7,808 bases of DNA, from contig JAUIKP010000141.1 of assembly GCA_030430725.1 (NCBI GenBank), positions 1-7,808 on the forward strand, written 5' to 3'. This document shows positions 1 to 6,592 of this stretch, piece after piece. The notes below the pieces were generated by a model. That model was not told the DNA's origin, made no database searches, and worked only from the letters and a program-made list of their open reading frames with translations. The position numbers and the translations under genes are program-made. Source of the stretch: Nitrospiria bacterium (GTDB lineage Bacteria > Nitrospirota > Nitrospiria > Nitrospirales > UBA8639). Position 1 is the stretch's first letter. Each line of letters opens with the position of its first letter.

Positions 1-590
1 TGTCGGATGGCCTCCTTCACCCTCTGGAGCTGAGCCATGAGCACGCGCAAGGCTTCCCGAGCCCAAGGCGGAAGTCTGGTATCCGCTAGATCAGTAATGA
101 TTGTCAACAGATCATCGATGCGCGAGGCCCCTCGGCTGGCGGTTAGCCCAAACTCACTACAATGCCCGCGCAGGGCATTGATCAGCATGGTGCGTTGTTT
201 GACCAAGAGTTCTCGTGATCGATGAAGCATGAGCACCGCCTGTTGATCGGGACTTTTGATAGGGACGAATCGCATCGAAGGCCTGCTCACGGCTTCGGCA
301 ATGGCTTCGGCATCCGCGGCATCATGTTTATTGGTTTTCAGAAAGGGCCGAACGTATTGCGGTGGAATCAACCGGACATCGTGCCCTTGTGCGCGCAGCT
401 CTCGGGCCCAGTAGTGGGCACTGCTGCAGGCTTCCATGCCAATCAAACATGGCAAAAGCTTGGCAAAAAACGTTACGACTTGTCCGCGCCGTAATTGTTT
501 TTTCAAGACCGGTTGCCCTTCTTGATCCACTCCATGCAATTGAAAGACTCGTTTCGCCAAATCCAGCCCAATGGTGGTGATGTTGTTCAC
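1..590 (-). CDS. IS110-family (IS1111-group) transposase, C-terminus beyond window
   Basis: This is a DEDD (RuvC-like) transposase that, in this family, recombines a circular element intermediate into its target under guidance of an element-encoded bridge RNA. Reading the minus strand from GTG at 590-588 gives 196 open codons to the window edge. The N-terminus reads MNNITTIGLDLAKRVFQLHG, and the four acidic residues of the catalytic domain are all present: D10 (GLDLAK), E53 (GMEAC), and D90 and D93 (KHDAADAEA). The stretch AEAVSRPSMRFVPIKS is typical of the IS1111 group. A GGAGG lies at 596-600, five bases before the GTG, which supports this start. The Ser-containing C-terminal Tnp_20 domain and the 3' end lie outside the window. 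In the IS1111 group the bridge RNA is normally encoded 3' of the gene, so it should also lie outside. The visible part has no frameshift or stop, so the element may be intact. Confidence 0.93.
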   Translation of the reverse strand, partial: MNNITTIGLDLAKRVFQLHGVDQEGQPVLKKQLRRGQVVTFFAKLLPCLIGMEACSSAHYWARELRAQGHDVRLIPPQYVRPFLKTNKHDAADAEAIAEAVSRPSMRFVPIKSPDQQAVLMLHRSRELLVKQRTMLINALRGHCSEFGLTASRGASRIDDLLTIITDLADTRLPPWAREALRVLMAQLQRVKEAIR

Positions 591-690
591 TGGCGCCTCC
601 TCTGAGTGATAAGTAATGGCCATCAGTATACTCGCCATCTTGTTTTTAGAGGAGCGTCCATACCATTAAATGTAGTGTCCGAGGAGTTGC
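591..690. mobile_element. Junction between IS1111-group element end and IS256-type element end
   Basis: These 100 bases separate the start of the IS1111-group transposase (GTG at 590) from the stop of the IS256-type transposase (691-693). They must hold the upstream end of the first element and the transposase-3' end of the second. The element boundary cannot be fixed by eye. The short stretch TGTAGTGTCCGAGGAG (671-686), just beyond the IS256-type stop, and GAGGAGCGTCC (651-661) share GAGGAG and GTCC in different order. Either could belong to terminal or subterminal repeats, but the partner ends are missing or outside the window. No tRNA or other gene is seen here. Confidence 0.5.
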
Positions 691-1245
691 TCACGCGGCG
701 ACCGGGTCTTTGGTTCTTTCTTCGACTCCATCGGGAAATTGAATGCCGGCGAGTACTTTGGGCAACTCTCTGAAACCTCGTAACCGCCTCCAAGTTTTCT
801 CGGCACACTGACCTAGTTTGAACATCATGTGCAGCATGCCATCCCGGGTGAGACCGCCCTTCGTGCGGGCGGTCCGATGCTGAATCGTGCCAAACGTCGA
901 TTCGATGGGATTCGTGGTTCGGAGACTTGGCCAATGAGCAGCCGGAAACCGATAGAACATCAGCAGCTCCTCTCGATCTTTCTGTAAACAGGCTGTGGCC
1001 TTGGGATACTTGAGCTCATCGGTCTCGAGAAATACGTCAAAGGCTTTCTCCGCAAACTTTTTGGCCTCCGACCGCCAGATTGCTTGTAAGGCTTGTTTGG
1101 CTTTCGGCTGCACACTTTTGGGCAGCGCATTCAAGATATTCTGGGTCTTATGGCACCAACAACGCTGGTGTCGTGTCGTCGGAAAGATTTCCTCCAGCGC
1201 CGCCCAGAAGCCCAGGGCGCCATCGCCAATGGCCAACGCGACACC
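691..1245 (-). pseudogene. IS256/Mutator-type transposase, C-terminal half only
   Basis: This is the C-terminal half of a DDE transposase of the IS256 (Mutator-like, Transposase_mut) family. Recognisable similarity begins at ALAIGDGALGFW and continues through QRCWCHKTQNILNALPKS, LRTTNPIESTF and RDGMLHMMFKLGQCAEK to the stop at 691-693. The second catalytic Asp (in GDGALGF) and the catalytic Glu (in NPIESTF) are present. The first catalytic Asp and roughly the first 200 residues of a protein usually about 400 long are absent, so the product cannot be active. The open frame continues upstream to an ATG at 1290-1288, but the first 12 or so residues (MAVTIEIDKSEI) are the antisense of the toxin-complex gene on the other strand, not transposase. 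The break is therefore internal to the transposase gene and is not an IS terminus. The 185-codon remnant itself has no frameshift, so the loss may be fairly recent. Confidence 0.9.
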
Positions 1246-2217
1246 CGTGATCCCAATCTCAGATTTGTCGATCTCAATGGTGACGGCCACGCCGACGTGC
1301 TGATCACCGAAGACGAGGCTTTCCTATGGCATCCCTCGCTGGCTGAGGAAGGCTTCGATGCGCCAGGGCGAATCCCCTATGCGCTGGATGAGGAAAATGG
1401 TCCGCGCCTGGTCTTTGCCGACCGCACCCAGTCCATTTTTCTTGGCGATATGAGTGGAGACGGCCTCAACGATCTTGTCCGCGTTCGTAATGGGGAGGTT
1501 TGTTATTGGCCCAACCTGGGATACGGGCGTTTTGGGTCGAAAGTGACGATGGATCATGCCCCATATTTCGATCATCCGGACCAGTTCGATCACAAGAGAA
1601 TTCGACTGGCCGATATCGATGGGACCGGCACCACCGACTTGATCTATCTGCATCGCGAGGGAATACGTCTCTACTTTAATCAATCCGGCAATAGTTGGAG
1701 CGAATCCCAAGTCCTTAACATTTTTCTGCGGGTCGACGACCTGGTCACTATTAGTCCGGTGGATCTGTTGGGCAACGGCACAGCCTGCCTCGTCTGGTCG
1801 TCTTCATTACCAGGTGATGCGCGACGGCAAATGCGCTATGTGAATTTGCTGGGAAGCCAAAAGCCGCATTTGCTCATCAGGTCGGCCAATAATTTGGGAG
1901 CTGAAACGCGCGTGCAATATGCCCCATCAACCAAGTTTTATCTGCAAGATAAACGCGAAGGTAAGCCATGGATTAGCAAGCTGCCTTTTCCAGTACATGT
2001 TGTCGAACGCGTGGAAACGTATGACCACATCAGCCGAAATCGATTTGTGACCTGTTATGCCTATCATCATGGATATTTCGATGGAGAGGAGCGGGAGTTT
2101 CGCGGGTTCGGCATGGTGGAACAGTGGGACACCGAAGAATATACGACATTGAGTGAAAGCCAGACCTTACCCACGGGAGACAACATCCAGGACTCGTCAC
2201 ATGTCCCGCCAGTCTAA
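1246..2217 (+). pseudogene. TcB/SpvB-like toxin-complex protein remnant, segment 1 (midN + midC domains)
   Basis: This is the first piece of a decayed Tc toxin B-component/SpvB-like protein. In intact systems TcB joins TcC to form a hollow cocoon holding a toxic enzyme, and its beta-propeller docks on the TcA pore. Similarity starts at RDPNLRFVDLNGDGHADVL. FG-GAP/VCBS-like blades recur at 1270 (DLNGDGHADVL), 1447 (DMSGDGLNDLV), 1612 (DIDGTGTTDLI) and 1762 (DLLGNGTACLV), which matches the TcdB_toxin_midN region. From about 1828 to 2150 the midC region follows, with LLGSQKPHLL, NNLGAETRVQYAPSTKFYLQ, PFPVHVVERVETYDHISRNR and REFRGFGMVEQWDTEE. The open frame extends upstream to 1093, but those residues are antisense of the IS256-type transposase. 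The authentic N-terminus (the SpvB domain and most upstream sequence) is missing. The segment ends at a TAA (2215-2217) after SHVPPV, where relatives as I recall them continue without a break into the next segment. Confidence 0.88.
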
Positions 2218-2538
2218 ATGAAAACCTGGTTCCATACTGGTGTGTATCTGGGAGGCAACCATATCTCCAATTTCTTTGCAGGACTGGTAGATGATAAGGA
2301 CCGCGGGGAATACTATCGAGAGCCAGACCTGGATGACCCAGAGTTTCGGCTTCTGCTGCTGGAAGACACCATTCTTCCAGGCGGTCTCACCATAAAAGAA
2401 GAGCGGGAAGCCTGTCGCGCGCTCAAAGGCTCCATGCTGCGCCAGGAAGTCTACGCACTTGATGGCACCGGTACGAATGAATACCCCCACGGAAATCCCT
2501 ACACTGTCACCGAGCAAAACTTTACCATCCTACCCTAA
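2218..2538 (+). pseudogene. TcB/SpvB-like remnant, segment 2 (between two in-frame TAA codons)
   Basis: This is the same reading frame as segment 1, continuing directly after the TAA at 2215-2217 with no base gained or lost. It encodes KTWFHTGVYLGGNHISNFF, then EYYREPDLDDPEF, EEREACRALKGSMLRQEVYA and YTVTEQNFTI, which in the TcB/SpvB-like family follow on from the midC region. The frame ends at a second TAA (2536-2538) after NFTILP. From remembered relatives, both stops fall where a Leu is usual, so each could come from a simple nonsense change such as TTA to TAA. An ATG sits immediately after the first stop (TAAATG), so reinitiation giving a 106-residue product is formally possible, but there is no clear ribosome-binding site and no reason to expect a stable domain. 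Confidence 0.85.
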
Positions 2539-3258
2539 CAGCCTCGCAAGGAAAATCGCCATGCAGTGTTCTACAGCCATCCCCGTGAAGCGATAAATTA
2601 TCACTATCAACGAAATCCCAGCGACCCACGCATTCAACATACTCTCACATTAGAAGTTAACAGTTTTGGAAACGTCTTAAAGGAAGCTACCATTGGATAC
2701 GGCCGTCGTAATCCTGACACCTCCCTCCCTCTTGATATCGATCGGGACAAACAGACTCGAACGCTTATTACATATACGGACAATCAGGTAACCAATCCCA
2801 TCGAAACGGATGAGGATCATCGAACACCGCTTCCCGCCAAAACACGCACCTACGAACTGACTGGCCTCCAACCTGAAAACGATTCTCCTCGCTTTTCTTT
2901 CGTCGAATGGACGCGCGACAGCTTTGCTCTACCTTCATCAGCCACCGAAATCCTATACGAAGAAAAGGCCAATCACACATCCACGCAGAAACGGCTGTTA
3001 GAACAAGTTCAAACCCGTTATCGACCGGATGATCTTGGAACAGCTCAAAACAATCCTTTGGCGCTTCTCCCGTTGGGCATAATTCGATCCCAAGCCATTC
3101 CTGGGGAAAGCTACAAACTTGCGTTTACTCCGGGACTGTTGGATCACGTGTATGTCGGAAGGGTGAGGGAAAATGGGCTTCGAAATTGGAAGGGTTGTCC
3201 TCATGACCAATTATACACCTCCATCTTGGAGATCCTCCAATTTTGCACATTCCTCTAA
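2539..3258 (+). pseudogene. TcB/SpvB-like remnant, segment 3, C-terminally truncated
   Basis: This is again the same frame, continuing after the second TAA. It opens with QPRKENRHAVFYSHPREAIN, which contains the conserved HPREAINYHYQRNP stretch. It proceeds through LEVNSFGNVLKEATIGYGRR, QTRTLITYTDNQVTNPI, RTPLPAKTRTYELTG and YRPDDLGTAQNNPLALLPLG to GESYKLAFTPGLLDHVY at about 3145-3150. This is the stretch that leads toward the RHS/YD-repeat cocoon in family members. After about 3160 the residues no longer resemble the family, and the frame closes at 3256-3258. The remaining RHS core and any variable C-terminal toxin are absent, so this is a 3' truncation in addition to the two nonsense codons. 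A gene finder would place a start at GTG 2566. It has only an AAGGA about a dozen bases upstream, and it lies inside a conserved stretch, so it is not a true start. Confidence 0.86.
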
Positions 3259-3707
3259 AAATGTCCACAGTCCCAAATTGGCCCAATGGCTCCCATACAA
3301 GGGGGGACCTTTTGAAAAAATTATCACTGCCGGCAATCACTTATGGGGCAACTCGTGGTGCTCTGTTTCGACCGGGTAGACCCTTCTTGAAGGACATAGC
3401 CTGAGCATTTCCCGTATTACCCAGCCAAATTCTCATATGTATCCAAACAGATAAAAAATGTATCTTTTTGTAGCACATATTTCAGATATTTTTCTTCTAG
3501 AGCCGCTATTGTTCTACAAATATTTCTTAATTTTCAGTAGATAGACTGTTCCATTAAATTCGCTGTTATGTTGGAATGAAATCTGCATAATCTGAGAAAG
3601 GGTGAGGCGAGAGAAAAACCTCCATACATAACCCGAATTCGTGTTGTCCTATTACTAAGAACAGATCTTCTTTCAACTTTTGGGCGCTACCTTAGGAGGT
3701 GGAATCA
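3259..3707. other. Non-coding gap with AT-rich core upstream of the metallopeptidase
   Basis: No gene is recognised in these 450 bases. The left part (to about 3400) may be degraded 3' sequence of the toxin-complex gene, but no similarity survives in any frame. From about 3420 to 3600 base composition drops to roughly one third GC, well below the flanking genes. This stretch probably contains the promoter of the downstream gene: CATAAT at 3586-3591 is a plausible -10 box, but no convincing -35 box lies 16-18 bases before it, so no promoter is called. No strong stem followed by a T-run (terminator) was seen. Confidence 0.5.
3694..3699 (+). promoter_or_regulatory. Shine-Dalgarno site deciding the start of the metallopeptidase
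   Basis: AGGAGG lies eight bases before ATG 3708 and matches the anti-Shine-Dalgarno consensus well. It rules out the in-frame GTG at 3699, which overlaps this site, as the start. Confidence 0.85.
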
Positions 3708-6518
3708 ATGGCTTTTGATATCACAACTCCCGATGTTGAAATTGAACGCGATCAAACGAATCAGGTGGTGCAGCTGCGCCATCCTCGCAAACGGTATTCT
3801 GCGCAAAACGCTGGGATCGTGGCGGCGACACCTGCGCAATTAGCGATACATTACGTTCGCGACGTTGGACAGCACTACGGCCTTTCTCATGAAGAACTTT
3901 CCAGTCTGAGCGAAGCTATACCCTCTGCCCGTGCCATGCGTGCGGATCCAGGAATGCATCCCACTCAGGAAGGCACGCGACTCCGGCAGAGTGAAGAAAA
4001 ATCGGTTTCCGAGATTTCCGTGGTTGCCTTTCAGCAAACCTGCCGGGGATTGCCGGTCTGGAATTCCAACCTGAGCGTCGTTATTTCGGGAGACCCCCCA
4101 CAGGTCATTAGTTCCAGCAGCACACTCCACCCAAACATGGATCTGCCAAGCCTTCCCAACACGGATCCGACTGCATTTTCCAGCCCTCAATCCTTGCGAG
4201 AGGCATTGGGAATTGACTATCCGGAGGGTCAAAATTTCTCTTTCAATGGAAGCCGTCTCTTGGTTTACTATTACGATCCTGAAGAAAGATTCGATCGCGA
4301 GGCGCAGCAAGAAGGTTCACCATCACTTGGAATGGGTTCCCCTGCGGCGGATACGGGCGCGGGCGAGATGCCGCCCGAGGAAAAGGAAGGTCCCGCCGAT
4401 GCCGGGGATATAGGTGCAGGAGACATTCCGGCGGGACCAGGGGGTCTTCCGCCACTTCAGGACTCATTAATGTTACAAGGCTTTTCCGGCGAAACAGATA
4501 CGGCATCCTCGACTGTTTTTCAGAAGGGCCCTCCGATCTTGCCATTGCCTCCGGAGCCTGATTCCATCGCTCCCGGCCGTCATTATGTGGTCCGTGAAAT
4601 TCTCTTTACACTCACCATGCCTGTTTGGGGCGAGCTGCATTGGCGGGCATTCGTGGAACCGGATTCTCGCGCGGTGCTCTATCTTCGCGCGCTGACAACC
4701 TCTGCGACTTGTTGTGTTTTTCTCACCGATCCGGTTTCCTCAACGGGAACCCTTCTGACGGGCGCTTCACCGGCCAGCGAACTGGATCCGGTAAGAACTT
4801 GTAATTTGAATTTACAAAATCTGGATCCCCCCACAAACAATGTGCAGGCCCTGCGCGGCCGGTTTGCCGTCCTCACGGACACCGATGCGCCGGCAATACC
4901 GCCCCCTACCGAAACATCCCCGTTTTCTTTCCAGTATTCAGCGGTGACTGATCATTTTGCCGCTGCCAACGCTTATTATCACACCGACGCGATGTACCGC
5001 TTGGTTGAGAGTTTTGGCTTTCCGGCTTCCTCTTACTTCGATGGAACCGTGTTTCCGGTTCCGGTCGATCACCGCGGCGAGGGTGGAGGGGTCAATGCCC
5101 ATGCTCATGGGAATACCACGGGAACGGGAATGGGTAGGTTTCGATACGGGTTGGTTCAGAGTGGCCAACCCGTCGGCATCGCCGCTAGTGCCCGGGTTTG
5201 CCTCCATGAATTCGGACACACACTATTGTGGGATCATGTCGGATCGCCTAATTTTGGTTGGTGCCATTCCGCGGGCGATACGCTGGCAGCGATTCTCCAT
5301 GACGCCGGCTCGCACGCGCCGGATCGCTTCGCCACGTTTCCTTTTCTGATGGCTAGTAACCCCGGGCTTCAGCGGCGACATGACCGTGCCGTCGGCGACG
5401 GTTGGGGGTTTGGCGGAACGCGGGACGATCGGCAGTACGGCACCGAACAGATTCTCTCAACGCTGATGTTCCGTATTTATCGTGTGACCGGCGGTGACGA
5501 CGGGGACATCACTACCCAACGCTTTGCGGCCCGTTACCTTGCCTTCCTCATTATCAAGGCCATCGGCACGTTGACGGCCACAACAACGAATCCACGCATC
5601 TACGTCACGGCTCTTGAGAACGCCGATCAAGCGACAACAAACTTCGAAGGACATCCGGGCGGCGCCTGGCACAAGTTGTTCCCTTGGAGCTTTGCGAAAC
5701 AGGGCCTCTCTGGAGTGGAGCCTGCCGTCGACATTTATATCGACGACGGCCGCAACGGGGAGTACGAACCGTATTTACCGGATTTCGGCAACTCTCCGGA
5801 TATTTGGAACCGGCTTGCCGGCGACGGCGGCACAGCTAATCAGGCTCCTGTCGCCGGTATCACCAATTATCTGTACGTCCGCGTGAGAAACCGAGGTACA
5901 TCTGCCGCGAATAACGTGATCGTCAACGCGTTTCAAGGTTCGGGCGCGTTACGCTGGCCAACCGATTGGATCGCTCTGTCGACGGCAAGTTTGCCCGGCA
6001 ACTCCATCGTCCCAGGCGGACAAACCGTCGTGGGACCGTTTCAGTGGACGCCCCAACAGAGTGGTCAACTCAGTGTACTCGCCAGCGCTTCCGCGACCGG
6101 CGATACCAGTAACGCCGATGCCATGACCAGCCCGATTTCCAACGCTCGACTTGTGCCCTTTGACAATAATATAGCTCAGCGAGATTTCACCGTGGGCGCC
6201 GGCGGAGACAGGGCCTGTATTCGCATTGCGGGCGGTTCCACAACACCGGGCGCAACGGATTGGCAATCGTACGGAAACAATACCGGAATATTCGTCGATG
6301 TCGACACCTCTTCCGGCGGATTCACATCCACGCCTCGGTATTTTTCATCCGTGGGAGGACGGTCGTCGCACTGGGCCACTACAGGTGGGACCTCCATCTA
6401 TACGCCAACGGCTAACAAATTTCGAATCTATCTGCGTTGGGCGAATGGACAGAACATCACGCCCGCGCAAGCCAATAATCTGGAATGGCATATTAATTGG
6501 GTTGGTGTTGAAGATTGA
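3708..6518 (+). CDS. Thermolysin/fungalysin-like zinc metallopeptidase with C-terminal beta domains
   Basis: This 936-residue protein is probably an exported protease made as a precursor. Residues about 102-145 (EISVVAFQQTCRGLPVWNSN onward) resemble the FTP/PepSY-type propeptide of thermolysin and fungalysin precursors. Residues about 200-250 are a Gly/Pro/acidic low-complexity linker. The catalytic region shows AAANAYYHTDAMYRLVESFG (about 416-435), then GGGVNAHAHGN, and the zinc site HEFGH at residues 500-504. Twenty residues after H504, the spacing at which thermolysin has its third zinc ligand Glu, there is D524 (SAGDTLAAI). An FRIYRVTGG helix region follows, as in M36/M4 relatives. From about residue 670 there is an Ig/CARDB-like domain (VDIYIDDG, SPDIWNRLAGDGG, NYLYVRVRNRGT), and residues about 820-936 form a further Gly/Ser/Trp-rich beta domain. 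No classical signal peptide is visible at MAFDITTPDVEIERDQ. The exact MEROPS family (M36, M4 or a related unassigned group) is uncertain; clan MA is well supported. Confidence 0.85.
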   Translation: MAFDITTPDVEIERDQTNQVVQLRHPRKRYSAQNAGIVAATPAQLAIHYVRDVGQHYGLSHEELSSLSEAIPSARAMRADPGMHPTQEGTRLRQSEEKSVSEISVVAFQQTCRGLPVWNSNLSVVISGDPPQVISSSSTLHPNMDLPSLPNTDPTAFSSPQSLREALGIDYPEGQNFSFNGSRLLVYYYDPEERFDREAQQEGSPSLGMGSPAADTGAGEMPPEEKEGPADAGDIGAGDIPAGPGGLPPLQDSLMLQGFSGETDTASSTVFQKGPPILPLPPEPDSIAPGRHYVVREILFTLTMPVWGELHWRAFVEPDSRAVLYLRALTTSATCCVFLTDPVSSTGTLLTGASPASELDPVRTCNLNLQNLDPPTNNVQALRGRFAVLTDTDAPAIPPPTETSPFSFQYSAVTDHFAAANAYYHTDAMYRLVESFGFPASSYFDGTVFPVPVDHRGEGGGVNAHAHGNTTGTGMGRFRYGLVQSGQPVGIAASARVCLHEFGHTLLWDHVGSPNFGWCHSAGDTLAAILHDAGSHAPDRFATFPFLMASNPGLQRRHDRAVGDGWGFGGTRDDRQYGTEQILSTLMFRIYRVTGGDDGDITTQRFAARYLAFLIIKAIGTLTATTTNPRIYVTALENADQATTNFEGHPGGAWHKLFPWSFAKQGLSGVEPAVDIYIDDGRNGEYEPYLPDFGNSPDIWNRLAGDGGTANQAPVAGITNYLYVRVRNRGTSAANNVIVNAFQGSGALRWPTDWIALSTASLPGNSIVPGGQTVVGPFQWTPQQSGQLSVLASASATGDTSNADAMTSPISNARLVPFDNNIAQRDFTVGAGGDRACIRIAGGSTTPGATDWQSYGNNTGIFVDVDTSSGGFTSTPRYFSSVGGRSSHWATTGGTSIYTPTANKFRIYLRWANGQNITPAQANNLEWHINWVGVED

Positions 6519-6592
6519 AGTCTAAAGTCCGAACGCGAGACAAACGGCCAGGTCGAGTCGTACGTGAGAAGCCGTTAAAGGCCAAGACGCAA
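6519..6592 (+). other. Short intergenic gap, or basic N-terminal extension of the HAD-like gene
   Basis: These 74 bases lie between the metallopeptidase stop and ATG 6593. They are open in the frame of the downstream gene and would read as a strongly basic peptide (KSKVRTRDKRPGRVVREK and on) if translation began at TTG 6515. No terminator-like hairpin with a T-run was seen, which supports co-transcription of the two genes. Confidence 0.5.

Noticed and set aside
37..580. Three plus-strand frames opposite the IS1111-group transposase
   Set aside because: The minus strand encodes a clear transposase with all catalytic residues; the plus-strand frames are its antisense.
623..934. Minus-strand frame overlapping the transposase
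   Set aside because: It is a shadow of the IS256-type coding frame, with low-complexity Arg/Ser/His content and no family resemblance.
1093..1245. Plus-strand upstream extension of the TcB-like frame starting at 1093
   Set aside because: These residues are antisense of conserved IS256-type transposase sequence; the frame is open by chance across the junction.
1246..1290. Minus-strand start of the transposase frame at 1290
   Set aside because: The first dozen residues are antisense of conserved FG-GAP sequence in the toxin-complex gene and do not resemble transposase.
2215..2538. Reassigned TAA (alternative genetic code)
   Set aside because: The 936-codon metallopeptidase and the open part of the HAD-like gene contain no in-frame TAA, so there is no sign of general recoding; local nonsense mutation is simpler.
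3173..3379. Small plus-strand frame after the toxin remnant
   Set aside because: No ribosome-binding site, no recognisable motif, and it overlaps the end of segment 3 in another frame.
663..3559. CCATTAAAT shared at 663-671 and 3551-3559 as possible target duplication or IS end pair
   Set aside because: Nine AT-rich bases match with no extended similarity on either side and no element boundary at the second site; this is likely chance.
3699..3707. GTG 3699 as start of the metallopeptidase
   Set aside because: It overlaps the AGGAGG site that correctly serves ATG 3708.
3840..4310. Long minus-strand frame inside the metallopeptidase gene
   Set aside because: It is opposite a well-supported coding frame and shows no family features.
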